64,000 nt of DNA from Promerops cafer (taxonomy: Eukaryota > Chordata > Aves > Passeriformes > Nectariniidae): contig VZSE01015521.1 in assembly GCA_013398275.1 (NCBI GenBank), forward strand, positions 1,122,892 to 1,186,891, written 5' to 3'. Of this stretch, positions 23,901-36,624 are shown piece after piece. Below the pieces are notes generated by a model. It saw only the letters and a list, made by a program, of their open reading frames with translations. It ran no database searches and was not told where the DNA came from. Numbering within the stretch: position 1 is the stretch's first letter; each line of letters opens with the position of its first letter. The position numbers and the translations under genes are program-made.

Positions 23901-26900
23901 ACCATGCTGTAGTACATCTGCTCCCCTGGCACACAGCCCAGCATGCTAACCAGAAGTGTTGGGGAGGAGGAGGAGAGAGAAGAAGGAGCTATGGCCTCCA
24001 GAGATCTCCGTGTTCTGGCAGCGAGTGTCTCTAGGGCAGAATCTTCCCGTTTGGTGTGTGTGCACCCCTGTGCAGGACACTCCTCCACATATCATTAGAC
24101 GTTTTCCTGAACAGGAGCAATCTCGAGTGCAGACTCACAAGCTTTTGTGCTGATCTCTGACTGGGACCCATGAAAGGACAGGGCATAAGATTCTTGAGGG
24201 AGCGTGTGGCATCCTTGTGGGATGCAAGGCTTGCCAGCCTGGGCAGGCGTACAGGGAGGCAGCCAAGCGAGACTGGGAGGTCAGTCTGGGAGCTTCCCTG
24301 AGAATGCCCTGGGGCTGGCAGCCAGAGCAGCAGGCCCCTCTTATTCTTTTGAGTAACAGCCTGCTTTTGCTGCAGGGAAGCAGATCCCTCTGTGCTGCCT
24401 CATCCTGCTTGCCCTACCCAGCTGCTGGAGACTGCAGCAAAGGGAGTCCCAAAGGCAATGATTTGGGGTCAGAAACCTCCTGACCCCCACCTGCCTCTTG
24501 CTAGAGCTCTGCAAGCTCTCACACATGCTGCCAGTCCCCAGGGGATGATAATTGTAGGAAGGGGTCTTACAGTATAAGTGCTTGGGGAACTATTTCTTTG
24601 TCTGGATTTCTCTGCTGCCGCCACAGAGGGGTACTGATCTCTGCCTGGGAGCCCTGTGTGCAGTTGCTGTGTCAATATTTAATCATGGTAATTAGTAACA
24701 GGCTGGGTGGCTCAGGAATTCACAGCTCAGCATTCACCTCACCCATCTTTTGGGCACGTAAGGGATGTGTCTATGGCAGAGAGAAGCAGAGGCCTGTGGA
24801 AGTGCAGCTGCCCCATTTTTTTTTATATATAAACATTTTATTTATAGGCTTTTACAAATCCTTTTGCTCTGGTGGCACATGATGCTGTGAAACTAGGAAG
24901 AGAGGAACTTCATTCCAGGTCAAAAGAAGTTCTTTTTGTCTCTAACCCGTGGACAGCTGCCCTTTGCTAACAGTGTTTTAAGGCTTTTAAAAACCACAGA
25001 CTGGTGGCAGAGCAGCAAGCTGCCTCTTTCCTCTGAAAACTGTGTTAAAACAAGACCCTGCATGCCTCACCAAGCTCTATCCTTGCACTATAGCAGAGTA
25101 GAACATATATCCAGTTACATCAATCAATGCCCTGCACCTCTCCCAAAGGCATCAGCTACTAGGAGTGGGTCCTCTCTGTTTCAAGTCATGAGGCTCAGCC
25201 ACCAGAGTGGGGCTAACTGCTTCTGAAATCTTTAGGAATTTCTGTTCAGAGTTACAAATTAAGCTCTCCTTGGAGACATCATAAATCAGATCCAAGGCTG
25301 CCTGCTTTGAAGAGCCCTTCCAACACAGCAGAAGGACTCTCACTTGTGATGTACGTGAGCCATGGCTCCAGGATGTACTCATTCTTCATCTGTGAAAGTT
25401 CAAGTTAATAGCTGTAGGAAAATGAATTAATAGGTGTAATAAAATCAAAACCAAATGCAAAGAGTTGCAAGGGGAATGGGCAATAAAATGGCAGATAAAA
25501 CTTAATATTGATAAATGTTCCTGGGACTCTTTTTCTTGTAAGAGAAAAAATGCAGAGGGGAGATGCTAAAAGTCTGTGAAGTCACAAGTGATGTGACCAT
25601 GGAGAACACGAAAAAGGTTTTAACTTTCTCCTCCAATACAGGAGGTGGGGCCACTAAATAAAACTAGCAGAAGGCAGGTTCAATTAAGTTCTTCACTAAA
25701 ATGTACTCAAGTGCTGGAATATATTACTTAACACAGGATGTGGATGGCCAAAATTTCACTCAACTAGTGTTTGTGGAAGAACAGATATCGGGGGGCAGGG
25801 GGGGACCAAAAATGGTTGTAGTGACCTTCCTCCCTTTTTCCTTTTAGCCTATTTTTTTTTTAGTACCAGAGGAGAAGTGGCATGTAGCCATCAGAATGGG
25901 AGCTGCATTGAGTCCTGAACAGGAGAGACCTGTCAGACAGGGAAACAAAATTCACAGTTCATATGGGAAAACATACTTCTCCATCACATATTGAAACTTC
26001 TGGTGTTAGCACTTACTGCACAACAGAAGACAACTCACTGGCTCGGTGTCTCTTCCTCATCCATCCTTATCCCCTCATATCCTCATCAGGGCACTGGTCA
26101 CAACACATCAGGTGTCTAGGATATATGACTGATAGGAGATGTAGGTTTGAGGTGGCCACACCACTCACCAGTCTCAGCACTCTGCAGAAATATGGATCAC
26201 TGGGCCAAGTACTGATAGCAGTGCTCCAAGGCACAGGGTAAGCTGTGCTCCTGCTTTTTTTAGAGTGCAAATACTAGAAAATATTGTAAATACAGACTGA
26301 TAAGCCTCTCTCCTGCTGCTGGCCTGTGGGACCACAAACTGGGAGAAGGTCTATGACCCTGTGGTGTAGCAAAGGGGGCAGCAAGGGAGGGACTATCCAT
26401 CAGGGGCCAGTGTGGAGGGACTCAGCTACTTGGCTCTCTCTCCTTACACAGCTGTATGAGCTGTCATCTCTGTGATGCCTGGTGAGGTCCACCTACCACC
26501 ACATCAGCTGCCCACTGCCTCACACAATGCAGGAGATCTCGAGATGTCATTATCACCTTTCTCTGATGCCTGTGTGCACATGGCAGTGTGTATGCATTAA
26601 CTACAGTCATGTGAACACCTAGGCATGTATTTTTATAGAGATATTAACAGGGGTTTTGGGTCCACTGCTTTCCAAGCAGATGAGGATTTGGAACTCTTTC
26701 CTTCCCAGAGGAGGCAATTAGGTAGTCTATTTTAATAAGGGCAGTATGCTGTTCTGCCAGTGATCAGTGAGGATGACTGCCACAACAGCCAAGTGGTGCA
26801 GCCAGTGAGCATTTGGCTTAATCACTTCTTGACAGGACCTGGTCTCTGTGGAACATTCATAAATAATTATGCTGGGGGCATGGGAGCTGGCTCATTGCTG

Positions 26901-29900
26901 CAGACCCACGACAAGATGGACAACAAAACCCCAACCAAATCCTGAATATTTTCTAATTATTGCTGCGAGGCTTCTTATTAAACCGAGTTCAGAACAGAGC
27001 TTCTTGTTCATGCAGGAGGGGAGAGGGTATGGCATTAGCATCCCTGGGAGCTCATGAGTGACAAGTAGAGGTGGGGGGGGAATATCTGGGGCCCCGATGA
27101 GCATGGATGGCAGGAGGTGAGTGAATAGGGAGCTTCACTTGCAGGGTGACAGCTGCGAGGCTCCATGTCCCCTCTGCTCCTGACAGCAGTGCCTCCTGGA
27201 GCTTTTGTTTCTCTGCAGCCAGGATGACAGCCTTGTGCCACTCTTCACCAGAGAACGCCTTCCTTCCAGGCATGGATGCTGTGCACATGGCATCGAGTGT
27301 TGTCAGTGCCTGATAAACAATAGGGCATCAAGGAAAAACAAAAAGGTGACTTTCTTCAAACACAGACTTTCTCATTTCCAAGCAATATAGAACATCTTAC
27401 CTGACTGGACCACTCCAAATAGTCAGGAAATATGCTCTGTGTTGGCGATGATTAGAAAAAAAAGCTGACTTCTCATTGCAAATGAAAATTGGTAATAAGA
27501 GAGCGTAATATGCTCAGAGCTTTCCAGGTTCTGTTTTCTCATTCCCCACCCTGCCACCCTTGCCTGCATCAGCCATCCTTCCTGTGCTCTGCCCTGCATT
27601 GGTGCTGTCACCACGCTGTGCTGTGACCTCTCTGAATGCAGCACTGTGCCCCCCTGACCCGTCGCTGTGCCAGAGGGAGGGAGGGGGCTGTGCTCAGCCC
27701 AGAGGTGCCACAGTGCTGTGTGAGCCTGGCACAGCCTTACAGCGCCGAGTGTTTGCTTTGCCGGCTGGTTTCACTTCTGAGCCGTGCTCTGGCACGGCGG
27801 AGTAACACTCGAAGAGGACTCCAGGTGTGTGTCTGAATTTGATACTGTATGGCCTTCACCACCTCGTGGACCTCTTTAAGGCTGTGAGTGCTAGATTAAC
27901 TGCTTTGGTTTGTCCGGAGCAAACAGAAAATTCCAGGACGGGCTGGAATGCAGAAGAGTGGTTTGGGAACTGGCTGCAACTCTGATGAGGGCTTCCCTAT
28001 GAACCCTTGACACTTGCATTCCCACGTTCTGTTCTTTCCCTGCTTTTCACTTAGTTCTCTAAAACCAACCTCCTCTTGCGTGTTCCCACGTCTGCCTCTG
28101 ATTGGAGGGGACTGCTCAAGCCATTTTACTTCTGTAGCTCTTGGTGTTCCTAGCCACCAGAAGCTCTGCAGAAAGACCTAAGGATGACAGTTTCCAATTT
28201 AACATGCATGGATGATAGCACACTGTGGTGAAAATGTGTGGGAGACACTTGATTCACTAGGGTAAGTGTTATCCATGAGACACTGGGAGCACCACAGCTC
28301 TGCTGGAGACCTGTATTTGGCACCTATCAGCACACCAGAACAAAAGCACTTGATATATTTCAGTGTTCAAAGGAAAGCAATGACCCGGGAGTAGGAGTGT
28401 CTAAATAACACTACCAATAAGAAAAGACTCTACAAATGGGCAGTGCTCATAAGACCAGAAGGAAAAACAGAAGATTTAGAATGAGGACTGCAGCCCTCAA
28501 ACATGCTGTTGCTGATGGGTAGGGAATAGCCTTTCCACCACAGGCAGGACAAGGAAAAGTGAAGTTAAACTTCAGCAAAGGAGACTTAGCCCAGAAAATT
28601 AAATTTCCTAACTCTAGGCATTGTGAGACACAGGGTGTTTATTGAGTCTCTGTCACCAAAGGTTTCTAAGAGAAGACTAAAGAAAACTCTTGTCAAAAAT
28701 CTAGTTTATAGCTAATTGATTCTATCATTGAGCAGAAGGGTAGACTAGGTGGATACTAAAGGCCTGAGGCGCTTTTAGACATGCCAATGATCTAAAGAGT
28801 TCCTGAGAGCTAAGTATTTGTTTTTAATACCAAGGCTTACTGTGCTCACCAAAATCACACAGGTTCAGATGAGGCAACATACCAAAATCCACTGCTAAAC
28901 TGACACCCATAGAAAAATTGAGAACAAAAAGATAGAAGAACTAAGAGAAATAAGTACACACTGCAAAGCCAGCCACCTGCTTGTGCTGAGAGCCCTCTCC
29001 CTTCATGTGTGGATCCTGCAGGAATGCGAGGCGGAAAAGCGTGTACAACAGTAGGGGAAATTATCTCCCATGCTGGTGATGCAGAATGAAGAAAACTCTA
29101 TCTCCAAACCCATGTGGGGAGTAGGATGGTGCTAAGCTCTGCCTTAAGTCTTCTTTTGTTGGGAAAGTCTTGGCAGGATGGATCAGGAATTCTGTGGCAA
29201 CCCAATTTAAATATGAAAACATACAGAGTATGTATGAAAATTAATGCACAATTCAGAGCCCTCTGTGCTGGGCTGGGGCTTGTTTCTGACAAGCTTATAC
29301 TAAGAAGCAATTAACTTTGAAAATGAGCTGATTGGACCAAGAAAGTGAGGCAAAAATTTTCAGTCTGACAGCCATTTCAGGCCAATTTCGGTTCTTTGAC
29401 ACTATTTCAACAAATTCCATTTTTCATCTGCTATTATGTGGATTTCCCCAAAACAGTGCACAACCTTAAATTCCCCAGGTCTTGGGGATTTTGGGAGAAT
29501 ATGGATAAACTCATTAGCAGGAGCAAAATGATCACTGAATGAATTAATTTGTGTAGACTTTTAAATGGCTGCTTGCAGACATTTCTTTCACTAAAAGGAA
29601 GAGAACAGTTTCGTTTCAAAGTTACTGCCTGAAACTGTCTCATGCTTTGGAGAACAATTTGCTGACAGTACACATAGAGTTTTCTTCACGTGACAATGGT
29701 TAGTTTGAAAATAACTGAGCTAAAACTTCACCAAATGCCTTGCTCCCAGTCACACTAGCTCCTGAGCTTGTCTCTTGCTGAAAGCTTTCGCTTCTTGGTC
29801 TCAGTTTTGACATCCCAGTTTTTCAGCAAGGTATGGAGACTTTGGCAGTTGTCAAGCATGGAAGTAAGGTAAGTGTAAGCCTTTGGTAAAGGGAAGGAGA

Positions 29901-30297
29901 CAGATGCATTAGCTACCTGCCAGAATGGAAATTTACCAGGGGTGTGTCTGTCTGACCCAGTTCATCACCAGATTGTTTTGTGCCACAGACATGCAATGTC
30001 TGCCTTGGCACTCAAGGCTGGTATACGGCGAGTTATTGTGCAAAGGATAGAAATAATAGAATAGGTGACAGCAGTTTTAGACCTCTTTGTCTTCTGGGAG
30101 CCCTGGCTGCTACAGAAGATGAGCCCTTCTGTCTTGATGACAGCACGCTGGGATGAGGCCCTGTGAGCAGCTACAGGGTGGTACCCACCCTACAGATTCA
30201 CCCGTCACTGACAGCAATCTGATCCAGCATGTGGATTGAGCTTTCAGGACAACATGCTCTAATGCCCTTATTAATAAAATTATAGTTCCTGAATAGG
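17931..30297. other. Gene-poor segment with one small CR1 remnant
   Basis: No defensible exon was found. GC-richer islands at 23000-23300, 24200-24500 and 27540-27800 give overlapping frames on both strands without recognisable motifs. Short G-runs occur at 25790-25804 and 27065-27080. Aside from the CR1 tail at 19711-19769 no interspersed repeat was recognised by eye; diverged ancient repeats could be missed. Confidence 0.55.
19711..19769 (-). mobile_element. CR1 LINE 3'-terminal remnant
   Basis: The antisense CR1 tail is short but clear: CACAGAATCATAGAATCACT, then AATGTTGGAAAAGACTTCTA and AGATTCTCAACTCCA. The doubled AATCAT/AATCAC units correspond to the ATTCTATG-type octamer repeats at the extreme 3' end of avian CR1, and GTTGGAAAAGAC is the hallmark next block. 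About 60 bases remain. Confidence 0.85.
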
Positions 30298-30790
30298 TAC
30301 GTGTGGTATTTCCAGTGGGTAAGACATATACTCATCCCCATGGAATACACGAGCATTGATTAACAACGCCGTGCTGTGTGTGCACTGGTTATCCCGTCGA
30401 TGAGATACACCACGGTGAAGCAGCAGAGGCACAGCATCCTTGACACTGAGACATGTACCTGTATGGATAGTCATGGGCTGGTGAGCAGTCACAGGCTGCT
30501 CAGCACACATGGGAAAGCAGCAAACCTGCAGATTACACCTCGTACAATAACCATAACCCTTATACAACCATTTCCGCGTCGCACACACGACGCGCAGAAA
30601 CAGCTAAGCGAGCAGTTTGCTCTCCATATGAAAATAAAGGAAGTAGAGGAAAAATGAAAATACAACAACAGCATTCATAAAGCTCCACACGCTCAAGGGC
30701 ACTGGGATCAGGCAGCTCTGCTGAAGCAAAAGGCCTTTCATGCCACTTCATGTGTGCGTGCGAACTGCGCCCTCGCGAATTGCTAACTTG
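30298..30790. other. CpG-enriched pocket in gene-poor DNA
   Basis: By hand count this stretch of about 500 bases holds some 21 to 22 CpG dinucleotides, several times the density of the flanks, without being GC-rich overall. They include a 20-base inverted repeat with six CpGs (30575-30594) and CTCGCGAATT near 30772. A 93-codon frame on + (30376-30657) and a 102-codon frame on minus (30280-30588) overlap it; neither has a recognisable motif. The CpG retention could mean germline hypomethylation, as at a regulatory element or an unannotated promoter. That is inference. Confidence 0.35.
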
Positions 30791-31037
30791 TCCTTTAGGA
30801 GCGAGTTAGATAAATGAGATTCCAATATCAGAGCTAATGCTCCTTTGAAGTGTCGCTTTGCCTTTGTGCACTTCTGTCTCTGCATTATCAAAATGTCTTC
30901 CACAAAGCTTTATTATCACTGATAACGTAGAACTAAGAGGCAAAATTTTCTATTCAAGGATTGAGTAGTTAAAAAAAACAATACTTCCCTGGGTACTGGA
31001 AAATCAAATAGAAGACTCCAGGGCAGAAGGGCTAATT

Positions 31038-31062
31038 AAAAAAAAAAAAAAAAAAAAAAAAA
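31038..31062. repeat. Poly-A tract (25 bases)
   Basis: Uninterrupted A run after GGGCTAATT and before GCCTGC. It may be the tail of an old + strand retrocopy, but no source sequence is recognised upstream. Confidence 0.95.
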
Positions 31063-34000
31063 GCCTGCTTTACTATGAAAACCCTTGAGGGAAGATAAAA
31101 GCTGAAGGGAGGTGCATGCTTGAATAATAAAGCCTTAATGAGTTTGGGTCCGTGTCTAATACAAAGCATTGATTTTGGCTGCTTGATGAAGTTAGCTATT
31201 TGATTAGAAAAATTTAATTTAAATGGACACTGCCCACTAAGATCACTCTCTTGGAGAAGTCTCTATTGCTGTCATAAATAACTACTATGAAAAAAAAGAA
31301 GAAGAAGATACAGGAGTGAAAAAATCCTTTGGGCAATCACTTTTTTTCATACAGCTGGCAGAATTAGTTATATGTCTTATCTTCTCTCTTTGCTGTGTCC
31401 ACTCTGTGTGTTTTATTTGGTGTCTCAGTAGTAGCTCATCGAGAGTAGAAGGTGGCTGGAGAAATACAATTTAAAAGATAATAGGAAGATTTGACTGTAA
31501 AACATCAGCAAACTATAGCTGGCTATCAGCTGGCTATATAGAAGCCAGGGAGAGGAGGTATTTATACTACATTTACACTTTACTTGAAACTGGGCTATTT
31601 CCAGTTTGAGAGCACCCACTTAAGTAGGTGTGAATTTGACACATCATTCTTAGGGCAAATACTTTGTTTTATTTAGAAAGGACAGGCCAGGAGCTCGCCT
31701 GGGCCACTGACATACCTCAAAATATTAAGAATAGTGCTCGGCTGGTCTTAGTATCTTGAGGTGTTATCTGAGCTTTTGGTTTGTAGTAAATGGGAAGAGC
31801 GTGAGTCATCTCACCCCAATGCAGACATTTCAAAGAGGGCAGATGACTCATGCCTACAAGTACCTACTTCACTGATGATAACGGCCAGCTGAGATGATAC
31901 CTGATGTCAGATGAGATGACTCCCACCTTGACTTGGGACATTACTGATGCAATACTGAAGTTAGATAAAGACAAAGAGACAGACTGCTCAGAGCCTGTAT
32001 GATACGTTACCCTAACTGGGGACTTGATGAGAAATCCTGTGTCTGATTGCTTTCTCACATCAGTGTATACCAGCTGGAGAAGAAAGTCACCATCTCAGAA
32101 AGTCCTACAGATCTCAGATCTCTCCTACTACGCTTGTACCTTACAGGGATGACTGCCTGGATCAGTTTAGCAGAGGCAAGGTTGTGGGTTAAACCCTGTG
32201 GCTCAGATTATGCAATCATTCAGCCATGTAACCATGGGTGGCTCTAGTGGTTAATTTTAGTCTGAGCATCTGCACAGACCATGCCAGCAGACACAGGAGT
32301 ACATGGTGTAGGAACACGAATGTCAGCAAGGCAGTAGATTTTCAGAATTAAGACAGGACCAGTAGTTTTTCCCTTTTTCAATGCCCCTGTCTTCAGTCAT
32401 CAGGCCTTGTCTTCCTCAGACTGTGACAAACGGTGACAACTGAGATCCAGCTGCAAAGGTCACTGAAGAGATCATCCAGAAACTCCTGTTTGTTGGTGAC
32501 TGTAACACCATCACATGCTTAGGAGGGAACCTCTGTAACATCACCCAGGAGCTCAACCTAATCTTAAGTATTGACAAAGACCATCTTCCCCCAGGGTCAC
32601 AATCTCCCTGAGGGGCCAGCTAAATGGGTGTTGTCAAGTTTATCAATTGTGGCACCATCTCTTCAAATCAGCAGTAAATGCTGCATTCCAAAAGCAAACC
32701 TGTCATTTAGTCATCTACAAAGTTGTCTTTGGAATGGATGAAGGATTCAGGGCTCAGCCAAAATGACTACATGACTGATGCATGTTATTTCTGCTCTCCT
32801 CCCCGGATGGTTATTTTGGGCTCTGTAGAGCTGCCCAACTCAGCTCTCCCAAATGCTGCCCATCCTGGGTTCTGGGTATGTGTTGCATGGAAATGTCATT
32901 GACACTGAGACTCTGTCTCAGGCATCTAAAATTCATGTGCCCATCTTGTAGCTCTGCAAATTCCTTAGAGACTGGTTTGTTTTCACAATCAATGATTTTG
33001 TGACTGCACAAAGGGTTGATTCGTGTTGGCTAAAATTAGCTACAACACATCTAGGAAATGGGCAGTATAACGACACCCATTAATCATAATAATACTTGTA
33101 ATACTTCCTCTAGTTTCTGAAACAAAACCTGTTTAACCATTCAAACCTCACAGGGAAATTCTGCTGTTAGGGCTCACCAGCATTACCAAGCAGACCCTGG
33201 TGCTGAAGTTTGCTGCAAGTGTTGTCTTGTGCAAACACGTTGCTCTGTCAGAAGCAGAACAAATAGATATTGAATTCCTACAGATTTTTGTCCTATTTCA
33301 CCTCATTTGCCTCCAGCTGTGCCCTCCACAGCATTCCCGGCTTCCACCCAGGTCATCTGATAAATTAACAAGGTCTATGATGCTGTCCCTTCTGAGTCTC
33401 TGCACTGAAGGATTACAGAGAGCTGATCTCGAAGTTGCTGTTTATGTAGTTTGCAATTTCACCACTTGTGGAAGAAGGGCAGAACAAAAGGAACAGTCAA
33501 CACATGCAATTTTGCACTACTGCAGAATCTGATATGGTACAAAACAACACTGCTGTCACAAAGGCTTTGCCTCAGAGACCAGAGGAGGAAAGGAGTCGTG
33601 TGCCAAATTGTCCTTTTTGGTATCAATGACAAGTGTTTTGAAATCCTTTAATTTAAAACTACTTTGGCATATTTCTTTTCTCTCTCTTAGGCTTTTTGGC
33701 GATCAGTCTTGAAACCAATTTGCAGTTTGCTCCATCCCTGGCAACTACTGAGTTCCACCTGCATGCCAGCAATTGCACCTACTATGGATGAAAGGGTTTA
33801 GAGATCCAACTTGCCAAGTCCTATATTGTTCTAGTTCAGGGGCTATCCATTTTTGTGAGCACTCACAGATTGTTTAGATTGTTTTTCTTGACTATGCAAG
33901 TTCCCAAATAGAAATATTATTACTTATATCCATCAAGTCTTTCATTAATTCAGATTCTTCCCTCTAATAAAAAAAACATAAAATGACTCCTAAGGGAGGA

Positions 34001-36606
34001 GGTTGCTTCTATGTCACTGACAGAGCAGCTTGTTCCCTGTTCTCATGGGATATCTGGCCTTTATTACCCCCTCTTTCTGGTTTTATGAGTCCTCTCTTGG
34101 ATTACAATCAGCTGCCAGAGTCCTGCAAGGTGGCAAGAAATGAACAGGAACATCTGGGTATTTCTCCTAGAGCTGCCAATCACTGTCACTGCTGTGTAAA
34201 TGACCTGAATGGTGCTCATTCACACTGCCAAGTAGCACTGACACATGGGTTTGGGGCATCTTTCAGCAAAGAAATGTAAAATTATGGATCTGTCTTTTTT
34301 TTTATATTTTGGAGGCTATTGGTCTGAAGTGATGAGGCACTGGAGTGTACGTGTTATAACATGGCACGATAGCTAGCCATTCAATGACCTAGCTAATGAG
34401 GAAAGATGATCTCAGTCTGTTTATGAGAAGCAAAATGCTTCCTGTGGTGTCCAGATGGCAGAACAACTTGGTGTGTGGTAGCATTTCACTTCCACATGAC
34501 TGGGTGAAATCCTGTGTGGGAAACAACGATGTGGAGCCTTAGTCCTGGAAATCCTCACACGCGCTACGCTCTCACCATAGAGGCAGTGCCTTGGGAATCA
34601 AGAGCAGAACTTTGGCCTCACCTTTAAATGCAGTAGCCAGGCTTGTGATTGCCTGCAAAGGCAAGTTACATCCAAAAGCTTCTTGCTGCTGGAATACGAG
34701 GACCATGGTGGGCCACTGCTGCTGTGGTGTGACTTGCCATTCTCTTGTGACAGTGATCAGTGTCTCTAATGAACATTAGAGTTGCTCCCTATCTTAGATG
34801 AAGGCAAGAGCAGGCCTGACTAGACGTGTTAGCATCACTGCTCACTTTCTGGCCAGCAGGATATTAACTGATCGTGACACGGGGAACAGTGAGATTGGGT
34901 TTGTAGTTTCTGCTTGTTTGTTTTATTGTTTAAGTTAAGAGAACTGTAATGAGATAAAGTACCCTCTAGAAAAAGCTAATTGGATTTGAATAGCGTAATT
35001 AATAGAGACAGTCACCTACATAACCCCTTTTATTTTTCCGCAAGTCATGGGGATCTGCAGTCTGCAAGGAGTAAAAATCAGCACAGTTTACGATACAGTA
35101 CTCGGGTATTGTTTAACAACAACATTATTAATGGTTGATGAGGAGCTGGAAGTAGTTTTTCTGTTCAGGTAAGCTATATGTACATTCCAATGTCATGAGC
35201 CATACAGCAAAATATTCACCACCAAGAACAGGAGAACTTTATATTCTGGGGATTTTTTTCTTTTCAGAAAAATGCAACCCAGTTATAAACAAGAACTAAA
35301 ATATGACAAAATGATGAGCAACCAGCAGACATCTACTTCATGGTTGAAGTGCTGGTTGAAGGTCTTCATCTGAAATGAAAACATTTCCCATTTAACCTGA
35401 AGAAACTTTCTTATGATTACTGTTAATATTGATTAAGCTGATGAACTTGCAGTTGTAGCATCCTTGGCCACAATTTAACAGCAGCAAAAGGAGAACATTT
35501 GTGTCACATTCCTGCTGCCTGTTGGAGCAGGAAAAAGATATAATCCAGGTATGGTAGTAGAGCTATGGCTGTTCTCTAAACTGTCACCTCCCATAGTCTT
35601 CAGGAATCACCTGAACCAGGCAATGCTTAGCTGATAGTAAATTTGATAATGTTTTTCTCAGAGCAAATGGGGGATTTACAGAGAAGGAGCAGAATTTCCA
35701 CTCTCTCAGACTCCACAGGAAAGAGGTATCAGAAAAGAAAGAGCATTGCTTTAGGCAGCTCGGAGGGAAGGGAGAATGATGATGGGATGGGACACACAAA
35801 AGACCACTGGCTTGGGAGGGACTTCTGAGATGCTGGGAGAAATAGGTTATGATACACATTAATGGAAGCTACAGGCTGTTTGAAATTTCCTTTCAGCCTG
35901 CCTAAAGTATGCCCTGCCAGACTGGTACTGTGATGGACCAAGGGACCCACTTAAGGTTGTAACACTGACAATTCTAGTGTTCAGTCATGGTGCTCCATAC
36001 CATTTTCTCAGTGTTAGGTGGGATGTTTCTATGACACACAGCTCTTCTGTTAGGTTTCCATAGGGTTTTTCTTTAAAGTAGAACCATGCTCTTAGCAGAA
36101 GTTCAACATACCCAGGACTTTACCTTCTGAAGTCCCTGCTGGAACTTCAAGGAAGCTTCAAGCTGTTGAGTCAGCTGGAATGCTCCTACCTGTGAGGTAT
36201 CTCTGGCTCTGTCCATGATGAGGGATGGCTTCCCAGAGACTCTTGTTTTGGCACTTACATGCTGCTGATTGTAGTGCTGACAGACTGGCTCTATCACCGT
36301 GTGATGAAATCAGGCATCTTAACTGTCTTGCAGGATTTAGAGTTTTTAAGTGCTCAGTGCTTATACTCTCTGTGGAGGTATCTTTGGAGATCAGGTTTAC
36401 CGTGAAGATCAATATCAGGTCTTCTTTCAAGTGCAAAGTACAAAAAACAAGCTACTGTGCAGAAGTGTAACAGAACATCTCTTCCCATTGTCTTCCCTTT
36501 GATTAAGAGACAAAGGAATCCATGGCTGAACTTCTGCCACTTGTCAGATATCCTTTTGGCTACCCTGCTAAACTGCATAGAGTGCCATTATTTGATTTGC
36601 TTCCTC

Positions 36607-36624
36607 TTTTTTTTTTTTTTTTTT
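36607..36624. repeat. Poly-T tract (18 bases)
   Basis: Uninterrupted T run between TTCCTC and AGTTATGG. With the following AG it resembles a splice acceptor, but no open coding exon with a donor follows. Confidence 0.9.

Noticed and set aside
27065..27080. G-runs here and at 25790-25804 as possible G-quadruplexes
   Set aside because: Only one or two long G-runs are present at each place. A standard quadruplex needs four runs in close spacing.
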